Positions 1 through 8,290 of a stretch of DNA of 24,680 bases are shown here, piece after piece (the stretch's first letter is position 1; each line of letters starts with the position of its first letter). Source of the stretch: an uncultured Chloroflexota bacterium (GTDB taxonomy: Bacteria; Chloroflexota; UBA4733). The position numbers and the translations under genes are program-made. The stretch lies in assembly GCA_937967325.1 (NCBI GenBank), contig CALBSQ010000170.1, positions 1 to 24,680 on the forward strand, read 5' to 3'. A model generated the notes under the pieces. That model saw only the letters and a list, made by a program, of their open reading frames with translations. It had not been told where the DNA came from and did no database searches.

Positions 1-1216
1 CCACCAGCCCTGCGCCGCCCATCAGTTCCCGGCTGGCGGCCGTCAAGAGCTCGTACCCGTGCTCCCGCACGACCAGGGTCTCCTCGAGCTGCACGCCGCC
101 CAACCCCAACTCGTAGTACGGCAGCTCCACGTTGATCACCATGCCTGCCTCCAACCGATCCAGCTTAGCTGGCGCCGAGCCGGCCGCGTCCGGCCGAATC
201 AGCGGCGCTTCGTACATCTCTAGACCGATGCCGTGGCCGGCGTGGTGCCGCTCGAAGTGAGGGATGCCGGCTTGCCGGACCGACTCGACGCCGGCCTCGA
301 AGAGGGCGGAAACGGCCACGCCGGGCCGGATCAACGCCAGCATGGCATCCACGCCGGCGCGGATGGCCTGATAGTAGCGCTCCAGCTTCGCCGGTGGCGA
401 CCCGACAGCGATGGTGCGCCCGGTATCGGCCCAGTAGCCCTGGAAGCGACCGCCGCAGTCGGAGCGCACGATATCGCCGGGTTGAACGTGGTGGCTCCAA
501 GAGGCAGGGAAACTGGCGGAGCTGCGGGTACCCACCGATGTCTCCCAGTGGCCTGGCACGGCCCCCGCGGCAATGACAGCGGCGCGAAAGGCGGCCCCGA
601 GCGACGCTTCGCTGGCGCCCGGACGCGCACATTGGAACGCCGCGTGCATGCCTGCTTCCACGGCGTGGGCCGCGGAGCGCAGGCGCTCGTTCTCAGGAGC
701 GGACTTGACGCGCCGGATGGAGCGGAAGTCTTCGCCGGCAGGGGTCACTTGGGCCGGGGCCAGCGTCTCGACCAAGCCGCCCCAGCGGACCCAGGACATC
801 CCACGCTCATCGACGCCCAGCCGGGCGCCGGTTAGCCCGAGATCGCGGAGCGCCTGGTGCAGGGCTGGGCGAGCGTCGGCGAAGCGGGGCGTGTGCTCGC
901 GCAGGTCGCGCAGACGCGCCTCCGCGCCGGAGAGCGGTACACCAGGCGACGCGACGACGTAGAACGATCCATAGGTGTAGAGGCGGTCGACGTCGGCTGG
1001 CCGTTCAGCCAGATAATCCATGCCGCTGAGCGGCAGCACCAGCGTCAGCTCGCCTTCGCGCGGCACGACGGCATAGACCTCGTCGTCGCGGAAGGTCTCC
1101 AGCGTCCAGTTGGCATAGCCGCTGGCATAGACGACGTTCTCGGGACTGGTGGCGATGAGCGCATCGAGGCCGCGCTCGCGCATGCGAGCGCGTGCCCGCT
1201 CCAGGTTGAGCAGCAT
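1..1216 (-). CDS. M24 family metallopeptidase (Xaa-Pro peptidase / creatinase type), C-terminus beyond the window
   Basis: A cytoplasmic pita-bread hydrolase of the M24B group, whose members cleave Xaa-Pro bonds or, in creatinase itself, the amidino C-N bond. The visible 405 residues show the usual two-domain plan: an N-terminal creatinase_N-like domain (about 1-150) and a C-terminal catalytic domain from about 170. All five metal ligands are present: D253 (SDCGG), D264 (ADTGRT), H328 (AGHGIG), E364 (VELP) and E378 (LEET). The ATG start follows AAGGAGG with 8 nt spacing. The gene lies 35 nt downstream of the creatininase-family gene on the same strand, so the two are probably cotranscribed. 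The stop codon is outside the window, but little should be missing because the last ligand has been passed. Whether it acts on a peptide or a creatine-like compound cannot be decided; Xaa-Pro dipeptidase-like is the safe name. Confidence 0.9.
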   Translation of the reverse strand, partial: MLLNLERARARMRERGLDALIATSPENVVYASGYANWTLETFRDDEVYAVVPREGELTLVLPLSGMDYLAERPADVDRLYTYGSFYVVASPGVPLSGAEARLRDLREHTPRFADARPALHQALRDLGLTGARLGVDERGMSWVRWGGLVETLAPAQVTPAGEDFRSIRRVKSAPENERLRSAAHAVEAGMHAAFQCARPGASEASLGAAFRAAVIAAGAVPGHWETSVGTRSSASFPASWSHHVQPGDIVRSDCGGRFQGYWADTGRTIAVGSPPAKLERYYQAIRAGVDAMLALIRPGVAVSALFEAGVESVRQAGIPHFERHHAGHGIGLEMYEAPLIRPDAAGSAPAKLDRLEAGMVINVELPYYELGLGGVQLEETLVVREHGYELLTAASRELMGGAGLV

Positions 1217-1251
1217 GGGTCGTCCCTCCTTATTCCGCGACGTGCGCCGCG

Positions 1252-2085
1252 CTATCGTCCCAGCGCCTCTGGCGGCAGACAGAAGCTCTCCCGCTCGCCG
1301 AAGGAGAGGTCGCGGAAATCGTCGGCCACGTCGATGATGCCGGCGATGGCCGCTTCTACGATGACGCGACCTTTCTCGGCCGTAGCCAGCGTGGGGTCGC
1401 CGCCGATGCCGGTCTTGGTCTGCGTGGAGCGCCAGTCGGTGAACTTGACCGGTGAGCCGCCCATCAGATCCTCGTAGAAGTACTTGGTCTTGGCGCGGAT
1501 GCCGGGCACGGCCAGGTCCATCCGCACACCCTCCGGGCGGAGGTACAGGTAGATGGAGGTCTCGTACTCGCAGGCGTGGCTCGTGCCGCCGGGATAGGGC
1601 GACTCCCGCACAGTAGCGAACGCGTCCTTGGTGAGGTCCCAGTAGGAGAGCGAAGCGCACTTGGCGGCGCTGCCCAAGGTAACCAGTCGGGCTGCCTGCT
1701 CCAGCAAGTGGGCATTGGAGCCGTGGCCGTTGACAAAGGTCACCCGCCCGAAGCCCATGCGACCGAAGCTCTTGCCGACGTCGGTGCAGTAGTGGACGAA
1801 GTGCTCCGCCTCAACACTCACGGTGCCCGGGAAGTCCATGTTGTGCTCGTTGAAGCCGTAGTGGATGGGCGGCGCGCTGAGCAGCAGGTCGGGCCGGCGA
1901 GCTGCCGCCTCGTCGCACACGGTTTCCACCGCCAGGTTGTCCATGTCGATCGGCAGGTGCGGTCCGTGCTGCTCGATGGCGGCGACCGGTACCAGGACGA
2001 CGCGCCGCTGCCGGACCGCCTCGTTCACCTCAGGCCAGGTCAGTGACCGCAGCTGGGATGGCTGGATTGAGCGACTTCGCTCCAC
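1252..2085 (-). CDS. creatininase family protein (metal-dependent amidohydrolase)
   Basis: A 277-residue member of the creatininase fold, which includes creatinine amidohydrolase, MftE and the FAPy deformylase group. The metal-site pattern is clear: E38-x-H40 in AAIEQHGPH, D49, and H121 in VNGHGSN, followed by HACEYETS at 170-177. In true creatininase the glycine after the NGH histidine is a metal-binding Glu; here it is Gly122, as in the broader family, so strict creatininase activity is doubtful. An in-frame ATG exists at 2121, but GGAAGGAG lies 7 nt before the GTG at 2083-2085, which makes GTG the better start. It is followed by the M24 peptidase gene and is divergent from the ABC transporter starting at 2348. 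Creatininase plus creatinase-fold enzyme next to an importer suggests stepwise hydrolysis of an imported cyclic or amide compound; this is inference. Confidence 0.88.
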   Translation of the reverse strand: MERSRSIQPSQLRSLTWPEVNEAVRQRRVVLVPVAAIEQHGPHLPIDMDNLAVETVCDEAAARRPDLLLSAPPIHYGFNEHNMDFPGTVSVEAEHFVHYCTDVGKSFGRMGFGRVTFVNGHGSNAHLLEQAARLVTLGSAAKCASLSYWDLTKDAFATVRESPYPGGTSHACEYETSIYLYLRPEGVRMDLAVPGIRAKTKYFYEDLMGGSPVKFTDWRSTQTKTGIGGDPTLATAEKGRVIVEAAIAGIIDVADDFRDLSFGERESFCLPPEALGR

Positions 2086-2177
2086 GCACGCGCTCCTTCC
2101 GTCGCTATAACGCCGCCGCATCGTAGCAGTCCGCCACGCTCGTATCGAGCAACGCTTTCGCGCGACATGCGGTTAAC

Positions 2178-2205
2178 TTGCAACTTACGCGACTGCATTT
2201 ATCAT
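2178..2205 (+). promoter_or_regulatory. sigma70-type promoter for the first ABC cassette
   Basis: TTGCAA (2178-2183), 16 nt spacer, TATCAT (2200-2205). It lies about 143 nt before the binding-protein start and reads away from the creatininase gene. A GTTAAC precedes the -35 box; no convincing operator palindrome was found. Confidence 0.5.
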
Positions 2206-2231
2206 TGCGGGGCATCCGCGAAGTCGTCGCA

Positions 2232-2255
2232 GCGGCTGGCCGCGTATCCAGCCGC
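2232..2255 (+). promoter_or_regulatory. hairpin in the leader of the first ABC cassette
   Basis: GCGGCTGG (2232-2239) and CCAGCCGC (2248-2255) form a perfect 8-bp stem with an 8-nt loop inside the predicted 5' leader. No U-tract follows, so it is not a normal intrinsic terminator. It may affect mRNA stability or be incidental in GC-rich DNA. Confidence 0.35.
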
Positions 2256-2347
2256 CTTGGTCACGTGGATTCGTGGTGGTCGTGGCTGATCGGCCGACGG
2301 GAACCATTACGTATCTATTAGGTCAGTATTAGAGAGAGGCAGGACGC

Positions 2348-3859
2348 ATGCGCAAGAGCCAATCCGAAGGAACAATCGTGGCGCCGAGGGCAACACGTCG
2401 CGCCCTCCTGCGTGGCGCCGCCGGCATCGGGCTGGCCGTCGGCGCGCTGCCGCTCCTGGCTGCCTGCGGCGGCACGACGGCGGCGAGCCCGGGCTCGACC
2501 GGGGCCAGCAGTGCCGCCAGCGCCCAAAGCGCCGCGCCAGCGTCAAGCGCTGCCGCGACGAGCGCCGCGGCGCCGGCAGCCTCGCAGCAGTCGGCAGCGT
2601 CGGCCGCCGCCACGTCCCGCCCGGCGCAGCTCAGCGGGACTTTCACCACGCTGGGCTGGGGCGACATCGCCTATCAGCAGGCGATGCTCGACGGCTACCA
2701 GAAAGCCTTCCCCGACAAGGTGGGCAGTCTCAAGTTCACGGCCGACGGCGCCAAGGCCGAAGGCGACGTCCTGACCAAGGTGCTCGCCGCCTGGGCGGCC
2801 AAGACCGACGTGCCGGACATCTTCCAGCAGAACGCGCCCACCGTGCCCCAGTTGATCGACCAGAGCGTGCTGGCGCCGCTGGACCAGCTCATTACCCCGC
2901 ACAAGGACGTCTTCGCGCCGGACCTGCTGGCAGCGCTGTCCGCCAACGGCCATCCCTACGCCCTGCCCTGGCGGCCCAACACCTGGATGCTGTTCTACCG
3001 GCGCGACCTGCTCAGCGACGCCGGCATCGACCCCGCCTCGCTCACCTCCTGGACCGCCTACATGGACGCCGGTCAGAAGTATGCCCAGAAGACCGGCGGC
3101 AAGACCTGGCTGACCTACGTGCCCACCAACAACAGCAACGGGCAGCCGCTGGAGTTCTTTATGAACGGGCTGAAGGTCAGCTTCTACGGTGCGGACGGAA
3201 CCTCGGCCGCCGGGAAAGACCCCAATATGCTGAAGGCGCTGCAGAGCTACGAGCAGTTGCTGAAGACCAAGACCGCCGAGGCGCGCTCGGAGTGGGACGC
3301 GCCCTGGTACACGGCCATCAAGAACGGCGAGTTTGCCACCATGCCCTCGGCGGTCTGGCTGGACAACACGCTGAAGGGTCAGGCGCCGGAGCTCAGCGGC
3401 AAGTGGGGCATTATGGCCATGCCGGGCTTCAGCGACGGCTCGCCGACCCACGGCTTCCAGCAGGGGTCGCCGGTGCTCATGGTCAGCGGCAGCTCCAATT
3501 ACGCCGACCTGGCGCAGTCGATCCTGGAGTACCAGTACCTCACCAAGGACCGCGTCCTGGAGGTGGCCAAGCAGCGGCTCGCCGCCAAGCAGGGCATCTT
3601 CCCGCCACTCATCCAGGACGTGCTGTCCGACCCCATGTTCAGTACTCCCGATCCCTATTACGGCGGCGTCAAGTTCTTCGAGTTGAACCTGCAGCTAGCC
3701 CAGAACGGCGTCACCATGCGCTTCAGCAAGGACTTCGCCCAGACGCTGAAGATCTACGACGCCCACCTGGACTCCATCAGCGCCGGCAAGGAGACGGCCG
3801 ACCAGGCGGACGCGGCCATCGCCAAGGAGATCGCCGCCAAGATCGGCACGAGCAAGTAA
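2348..3859 (+). CDS. ABC transporter extracellular solute-binding protein, family 1 (Tat lipoprotein)
   Basis: A 503-residue sugar-type binding protein that captures its ligand outside the membrane and delivers it to the permeases encoded just downstream. The N-terminus has a twin-arginine segment (R17-R18, TRRALLRG), a hydrophobic stretch and a lipobox LAAC with C40, so export by Tat and lipid anchoring are likely. An Ala/Ser-rich linker follows (about 41-98). The mature part starts with GTFTTLGWGD and contains the typical family-1 segments (YALPWRPNTWMLFYRRDLL, then a C-terminal helical lobe). The start follows AGAGAGAGG (2331-2339) at 8 nt. The first permease begins 3 nt after the stop. 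CUT1-type carbohydrate systems are the closest match, but the ligand is unknown. Confidence 0.93.
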   Translation: MRKSQSEGTIVAPRATRRALLRGAAGIGLAVGALPLLAACGGTTAASPGSTGASSAASAQSAAPASSAAATSAAAPAASQQSAASAAATSRPAQLSGTFTTLGWGDIAYQQAMLDGYQKAFPDKVGSLKFTADGAKAEGDVLTKVLAAWAAKTDVPDIFQQNAPTVPQLIDQSVLAPLDQLITPHKDVFAPDLLAALSANGHPYALPWRPNTWMLFYRRDLLSDAGIDPASLTSWTAYMDAGQKYAQKTGGKTWLTYVPTNNSNGQPLEFFMNGLKVSFYGADGTSAAGKDPNMLKALQSYEQLLKTKTAEARSEWDAPWYTAIKNGEFATMPSAVWLDNTLKGQAPELSGKWGIMAMPGFSDGSPTHGFQQGSPVLMVSGSSNYADLAQSILEYQYLTKDRVLEVAKQRLAAKQGIFPPLIQDVLSDPMFSTPDPYYGGVKFFELNLQLAQNGVTMRFSKDFAQTLKIYDAHLDSISAGKETADQADAAIAKEIAAKIGTSK

Positions 3860-3862
3860 CCC

Positions 3863-4732
3863 GTGCGCAAGCGCCGCAACCTGACGGCCTACCTGTTCAT
3901 CGCGCCGTTCTACCTGCTGTTCGCGGTGTTCGGATTGTTCCCGATCGTCTTCTCTTTCTACCTGAGCTTCGCGAGCTGGAACGGGACGGGCGCCATCCGG
4001 TGGGTGGGCCTGAAGAACTACGCCGAGCTGCTGGCCGACGACACCTTCCGACAGGCGCTCGGCAACACGCTGGTGCTGTGGATCGGCCACGCCCTGCCGA
4101 TGCTGCCGCTGGCGCTGGCCGTGGCGCTGCTGCTCAACCTGCCCTGGCTGCGCGGCCGCGGCGTCGCCCGCGCCGTCTTCTACCTGCCCAACGTCACCGG
4201 GGTCGTGCCGGTGGCGCTGGCGTTCACCCTGATCCTCGACCCGCGCTACGGGCTGCTGGGCTTCGCCCTGCGCGGCCTGGGCCTGCCGGCCATCCCCTGG
4301 CTCACCGATCCCACCTACTCCAAGTGGGGCATCGTGCTCTTCATCATCTGGCGCGCCCTCGGCTGGTACGCCGTAGTCTTCCTGGCCGGCCTGCAGAGCG
4401 TCGACCCGCACCTCTACGAGGCGGCGATGGTCGACGGCGCTGGCGCCTGGAGCCGCTTCCGGCACGTCACGCTGCCGGGGATCGCGCCGATCCTGCTCTT
4501 CGCCATCGTGGTGGACACGATCGGCTCCATGCGCATCTTCACCGAGCCGACCATCCTGACCGGCGGCGGGCCGGCCAACTCCTCGCTATCGCTGGCCATG
4601 TACCTCTATCAGAACGCCTTCCAGTTCGTGAAGTTCGGCTACGCCGCGGCCATCTCCTACGCCATCGTGGCCATTACGCTGGCAGCCGCCTTGATCCAAC
4701 TGCGCCTCTGGCGCAGCCAGTCCGGCGAGTGA
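3863..4732 (+). CDS. sugar ABC transporter permease (MalF/UgpA type)
   Basis: An inner-membrane permease of 289 residues with about six hydrophobic segments. It starts with the typical short basic N-terminus before the first membrane helix (RKRRNLTAYLFIAPFYLL). The EAA loop that contacts the ATPase is present near residue 186 (YEAAMVDGAGAW followed by TLPG). The start is GTG, 3 nt after the stop of the binding protein; there is no room for an independent promoter, so translation is probably coupled. It pairs with the next gene to form a heterodimeric channel. No ATPase gene is nearby, as is usual for CUT1 systems that share an MsmK/MalK-type ATPase. Confidence 0.93.
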   Translation: MRKRRNLTAYLFIAPFYLLFAVFGLFPIVFSFYLSFASWNGTGAIRWVGLKNYAELLADDTFRQALGNTLVLWIGHALPMLPLALAVALLLNLPWLRGRGVARAVFYLPNVTGVVPVALAFTLILDPRYGLLGFALRGLGLPAIPWLTDPTYSKWGIVLFIIWRALGWYAVVFLAGLQSVDPHLYEAAMVDGAGAWSRFRHVTLPGIAPILLFAIVVDTIGSMRIFTEPTILTGGGPANSSLSLAMYLYQNAFQFVKFGYAAAISYAIVAITLAAALIQLRLWRSQSGE

Positions 4733-4740
4733 GGCCGGTC

Positions 4741-5655
4741 GTGTCGAGAGCTGTTCCCACCTCGGCGACCGCGGAGCTGCCGGCGACTGCCGAGACAGGA
4801 GCCGGGGCGCCGGCCCGCCTGGCCCGCCGTTCCCTCCGCCGCCCCTGGCGATGGGTCACCTACCCACTGCTCCTCGCCGGGTTGTTGCTGATACTGGCGC
4901 CGCTCTGGTGGATGTTCGCCGCCTCCTTCATGGACCAGGGCGAGATCTTCAGCGGCAAGCTGGCGCTCTGGCCGTCGCACTGGATCGCCGCCAACTACGT
5001 CGCGGCTTCCCAGTTGCTGCCGCTCTACCGCAACCTGCTGAACAGCATCGTTATCGCCGGTGGCCACACGCTGCTGGCCGTCTTCTTCGCCTCGCTGGCG
5101 GGCTACGCCTTCGCCAAGCTGTCCTTCCCCGGTCGTGGCGCCCTGTTCCTGCTGATCCTGCTGACGATGATGGTCCCCTCGGAGGTCGGACTGATCCCTT
5201 CCTTCATCATCGTCAGCAAGCTGCGCCTGGTCAACACCTACTGGGCGCTGATCCTGCCCGGCGCGGCCAGCGGGCTGGGCATCTTCTTCTTGCGCCAGTA
5301 CATGAGCACGCTCTCCAACGCCGTTCTGGAGGCGGCGCGCATCGACGGTTGCCCGGAGTTCGGCATCTTTTACCGCGTCGTCGTGCCGATGAGCGTGCCG
5401 GCGCTGGCCGCGCTGGCCATCCTCGACTTCGTCGGCTCCTGGAACGACTACCTCTGGCCGCTCGTCATGTTGCGCACGCGGGACATGCAGACGATCACCC
5501 TGGCCGTGCCGGCGCTGGAGGCTACCGGCTTCAACATCCCCTGGGGAGCGATCATGGCCGGCTCCGTGATCGCCGTCGTGCCGCCGATCGTCGTATTCCT
5601 GCTCTTCCAGCGCTACTTTGTTGCGGGGATCACGGTGGGCAGCGTCAAGGAGTAA
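4741..5655 (+). CDS. carbohydrate ABC transporter permease (MalG/UgpE type)
   Basis: The second permease, 304 residues from a GTG start. The SD GAGG (4731-4734) overlaps the stop codon of the previous gene and lies 6 nt before GTG; the first in-frame ATG is already inside the first membrane segment and would remove the N-terminus. A Pro/Ala-rich head of about 35 residues precedes the first helix (WVTYPLLLAGLLLILAPLWW). The EAA motif is at about residue 197 (LEAARIDGCPEF, then VVPMSVPAL). The C-terminus (QRYFVAGITVGSVKE) is the usual ending of MalG-type subunits. It is the last gene of the cassette; a GC-rich hairpin follows. Confidence 0.93.
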   Translation: MSRAVPTSATAELPATAETGAGAPARLARRSLRRPWRWVTYPLLLAGLLLILAPLWWMFAASFMDQGEIFSGKLALWPSHWIAANYVAASQLLPLYRNLLNSIVIAGGHTLLAVFFASLAGYAFAKLSFPGRGALFLLILLTMMVPSEVGLIPSFIIVSKLRLVNTYWALILPGAASGLGIFFLRQYMSTLSNAVLEAARIDGCPEFGIFYRVVVPMSVPALAALAILDFVGSWNDYLWPLVMLRTRDMQTITLAVPALEATGFNIPWGAIMAGSVIAVVPPIVVFLLFQRYFVAGITVGSVKE

Positions 5656-5685
5656 GGACGCTGCTTGGCGATGCATCGGCAAGTC

Positions 5686-5715
5686 CCGGGCCTTTCTTGC
5701 GCGGCCGCGGCCCGG
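5686..5715 (+). terminator. possible terminator hairpin after the first ABC cassette
   Basis: CCGGGCC (5686-5692) pairs perfectly with GGCCCGG (5709-5715); the loop holds the palindrome GCGGCCGC. It starts 31 nt after the permease stop. Only a weak T-rich run (ATTT) follows, so its role as a terminator is tentative. Confidence 0.4.
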
Positions 5716-5772
5716 CGACTATTTGACGTTACCTATTTTGCCCGGTGATTCGGGAAGCCGGCGACCGGGGTC

Positions 5773-5832
5773 GGGCGGGTGGAAGGGAGCAACGCGGAGT
5801 CGAACGGGCTCCGCCTTCCACCCCCTCCCGCC
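5773..5832. repeat. long nested stem-loop
   Basis: GGGTGGAAGG (from 5777) pairs with CCTTCCACCC (5814-5823). Flanking GGCG/CGCC pairs extend the stem, and an inner CGGAG/CTCCG hairpin sits in the loop. The whole 60-nt element could form a branched RNA or DNA cruciform. Its function is unknown. Confidence 0.4.
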
Positions 5833-6166
5833 AATACATCAGACCCATCATCATCGCGAGCCTCGACCAGACGACGTGAGCGGCATCGGCATTGTCCTGA
5901 GCCGGCGCCCACAGCGTTGCTCGCGCGTCCCCACCAATGCGGACCGTGGTTGTCCTCACGAGCCCCTCCCATCGGCGAGTGGTGGAGAGAACCGTCTACG
6001 CCGCGGTAGACTACCACCCGCGTTGTGAGGTAGTGGGGGCGCCAACTGCCGCAGGAGCGGCCATCGCCTCGCCTGAGGCCGGCCGGCTGGCTCAGGAGCG
6101 ACCCATGCAGTCGGACTACGATAACTTGGGTCGCATGCTACGCTCAAGAACGAGGGAGCGGACGCG

Positions 6167-7009
6167 ATGGGTATTGAGGTCGTCGACCTGGCAACGCTCC
6201 TGGCGGACGACCCGACTTTCGACGAGAATGACGAGCCCTTGGCGAGCCAGCACCACCGCGACGTGATCGACTCGTTGTACTACACCCTACGCGAGCGCCT
6301 GGCCGGGCCCGAGTGTGCCGTCGCGGCGGAGTTGCGCATCTACCGGGACGCGCAGGCGGTGGCGGCACGAGAATACCGGGAGCCGGACCTGCTGGTAGCC
6401 CCCGGCCGGCGGGACTACGAGCGGCTGATCTACCTCTTGAGCGAGGAAGGAATCGCACCCGGCTTCGCACTGGAGGTTCTCTCGGACACGACGCAGGTGC
6501 GGGACACTGGGGAGAAGCGGCGCTGGTACCGGGGGATCGGGGTGCGCGAGTACGTGGTGGCCGACCCCGAGGGGCGATACGCCGGGGAATGGCGCTTGCA
6601 GCGCTGGAGGCTGCCGGCGGTGGCTGGTGAGGACGCCGCCGACCCGCCGGAGGTAGCGCGGGAAGGGGAGGTGTTAGGGGGCCTGGTGCTGCCCTTCGGG
6701 CTGGTCGTGCGCGACGGTTGGGTACGGCTGGTGGACCCGGCGACGGCCGAGGAGCTGCCTTTGCTCCGCGAGGAGCTGGCTCAGGGACGAGCAGAGGCGG
6801 CGGCGCGCCGCGCGGCCCAGGCGGAGGCGCGGGAGGAGCTGGAGCGGCGGCTGGCGGCTGAAGCGCGCGCCCACGCGGCGGAGGACCGGCAGCGGGCGGC
6901 GGAGGATCGCGCGACGGCCGAAGCGACGGCGCGGCGGGCGGCGGAGGCGGAGATTGCCCGTCTGCGACAGGCCTTGCAGCGCCAAACGGAACACGACGAG
7001 GCCCCCTGA
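6167..7009 (+). CDS. Uma2 family protein (DUF820, PD-(D/E)XK-like endonuclease fold)
   Basis: 280 residues. The first ~185 form the Uma2 restriction-endonuclease-like domain: EPDLLVAP, then ALEVLSDTTQVRD, K/RWYRGIGVREYVVADP, in the order and spacing of this family, with candidate acidic residues in PDL and LEV. The last ~75 residues are an Ala/Arg/Glu-rich coiled coil (AEARAHAAEDRQRAAEDRA), a common extension of Uma2 proteins in Chloroflexota and Cyanobacteria. The ATG follows GAGGGAG at about 9 nt. Uma2 genes occur in many paralogous copies in such genomes and their biological role is not settled. It stands alone here, with no clear operon partner. Confidence 0.85.
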   Translation: MGIEVVDLATLLADDPTFDENDEPLASQHHRDVIDSLYYTLRERLAGPECAVAAELRIYRDAQAVAAREYREPDLLVAPGRRDYERLIYLLSEEGIAPGFALEVLSDTTQVRDTGEKRRWYRGIGVREYVVADPEGRYAGEWRLQRWRLPAVAGEDAADPPEVAREGEVLGGLVLPFGLVVRDGWVRLVDPATAEELPLLREELAQGRAEAAARRAAQAEAREELERRLAAEARAHAAEDRQRAAEDRATAEATARRAAEAEIARLRQALQRQTEHDEAP

Positions 7010-7605
7010 GCTGTGCTCCCGTGCCCCTAATGAACCGTGTACCCAGGCGCCATCAGCACTCCGCCATAGCCATCCGAGGCGGAACTACCGGGCCTTCTCT
7101 CTATCGCGTGGGCGTCCGCTCCAGGGCCGCGCTCGGCGCGGGCGGCAATGCCACCTCGAGCACGAGGAGACCATCGTGGCTGGCGGCCACGTAGCAGCGG
7201 TCGCCCACGGCCACAGCAACTCGGACGTACCAGCGCTGCTCGCTGGTCGCCCAATAGTCCACCACGACCGGGCGGGTAGGATCGCGCCTTCGGCGTCGCC
7301 GGTTCGCTGGCGCCAACGCCCGACGTGACGGACGCGGGACGGCGGACGGCGCGGATCGTCGCCTAGGACCTATCGAAGCAGGCCGAAGCCGGACAACTGA
7401 CTTTGCCTGATCCCCGCGCCGTCCGTTGGCGGCTGGGCCGGACTGTGCAGGGCGAGCTGGTGGCCGGCCGACCTTCCACACTTGTGTGAGGAGCGTGTGG
7501 GCGGGAGTGTGGGTTGTTCCTGGCAACCCTGCCACGCTTCAGGCAGACTGTGCAGTGGAAGGGCCGGGGGCGAACCGGCGGCGGCCAACAAGTAAGGAGC
7601 AGCTC
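7010..7605. other. 596-bp stretch with only a degraded coding scrap
   Basis: Apart from the possible minus-strand beta-propeller remnant at 7101-7290, I see no supported gene, RNA or promoter here. The right end carries AAGGAG (7593-7598), the ribosome binding site of the broken oxidoreductase. Confidence 0.5.
7101..7290 (-). pseudogene. possible LVIVD-type beta-propeller repeat remnant
   Basis: On the minus strand about 55 residues before a stop at 7101-7103 read like protein: VDYWATSEQRWYVRVAVAV followed by GDRCYVAASHDGLLVLEVALPP. The second part matches the rhythm of LVIVD repeats (G-x-x-A/C-Y-V-A-x-x-x-x-G-L-x-V-x-D/E-V). Upstream the frame becomes Arg/Pro-rich and meaningless, so only one repeat would survive. 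This is a weak call based on one motif. Confidence 0.25.
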
Positions 7606-8120
7606 ATGGTCGATAGTGAGTACGACGTGATCGTGATCGGGGCGCGCGTTGCCGGCTCCACACTGGCAACCCTGCTCGGGCAGGCGGGCTACCGCGTGCT
7701 GCTCGCCGATCGGGCCAGATTTCCCAGCCCCACCCTCTCCACCCCTTGTTCAGGGGCGGCCGCGGCGTCACTGTCCTGAAGCGCCTAGGCGTGCTGGAAG
7801 CCGTGCTCGCGCTCGGCTGCCCGCCGCTCGGTTGTCAGTACGTGTATCAGGATGGCGGCGGCGAGGGCGAGCTCCAGCCCTCACAACAGCCGGGCGAGGT
7901 CGACTACTGCCTGTCGGTGCGCCGCGTGTCCCTCGATCACCTCCTGGTCCGGCGCGCCGCCGGTGTCCCCAGTGTCGATCTGCTGGAAGCGGCCCGCGCG
8001 ACCGAGCTCCTGTGGGAGGACGGGCGCGTTGCCGGCGTCCGATTGGCGACGCCCACCGGCGAGCAAACCGTCCGCGCGCGTTGCATCGTGGGCGCGGACG
8101 GCCGGCGCTCCGGATGGCGC
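7606..8120 (+). pseudogene. FAD-dependent monooxygenase/oxidoreductase, frameshifted and truncated
   Basis: It starts with ATG after AAGGAG and opens with a perfect FAD dinucleotide-binding motif (YDVIVIGARVAGSTLA, GxGxxG variant GARVAG). At about 7743-7746 the frame changes: LSTP must continue as LFRGGRGVTVLKRLGVLEAV in the -1 frame, consistent with loss of one base. The second frame carries normal family features (RRVSLDHLLVRRA, then CIVGADGRRS, the GD-like conserved segment) until about 8111. There the similarity ends and the DNA becomes the 3' remnant of the opposite-strand cyclase gene. About the last half of a ~400-residue enzyme is missing. It is related to the PHBH/kynurenine monooxygenase-like superfamily and is non-functional as it stands. 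Confidence 0.75.
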
Positions 8121-8132
8121 CGAGTTTTCGCG

Positions 8133-8290
8133 GATCGAGAGGGGAAGACCGGTCAAGGTGTCACCCGCGATGTCGCACTCGCCGGTATGCACGCTCCCGC
8201 GCAGGGCGATGGAGCACTCCACAGGCCGCGCAGGCACAGCGGATGGCGCGCGCCGGACCGTCAAAGGCCGCGACGAGATCGGTCCTGCTC
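8133..8290 (-). pseudogene. class III adenylate cyclase 3' remnant
   Basis: Downstream of the frameshift that ends the hydrolase fusion, another minus frame carries ALRGSVHTGECDIAGDTLTG, which matches the HTGE segment of class III adenylate/guanylate cyclases (usually RAGLHTGE...GD...G-AV-I). It is the continuation of the AFDGPARAIRCACA segment in the neighbouring frame. Similarity stops near 8133, where the truncated FAD monooxygenase of the opposite strand begins. Confidence 0.6.

Larger units (their letters stand above)
5656..6166. other. 510-bp gene-free stretch between the ABC cassette and the Uma2 gene
   Basis: It holds the terminator-like hairpin (5686-5715) and a long imperfect stem-loop (5773-5832). 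No open frame here looks like protein, and no convincing promoter for the Uma2 gene was identified. Confidence 0.6.

Noticed and set aside
1252..2085. Naming the gene creatininase with a firm creatinine pathway
   Set aside because: The NGHGSN site lacks the Glu metal ligand of true creatininase, and the family has several other activities.
3292..4740. Plus-strand open frame fused in front of the second permease (would give a 787-residue protein)
   Set aside because: The first 483 codons are the out-of-frame shadow of the binding protein and first permease, with Arg/Gln/Pro-rich meaningless sequence; GTG 4741 with its own ribosome binding site is the real start.
2543..5682. Long minus-strand open frames opposite the first ABC cassette
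   Set aside because: They mirror the high-GC third-codon positions of the real genes and are dominated by Gly/Arg/Gln/His with no domain pattern.
5774..5832. tRNA-like GTTCGACTC on the minus strand
   Set aside because: It resembles a T-loop, but no matching acceptor, D or anticodon arms can be drawn, and the long outer stem is incompatible with a cloverleaf.
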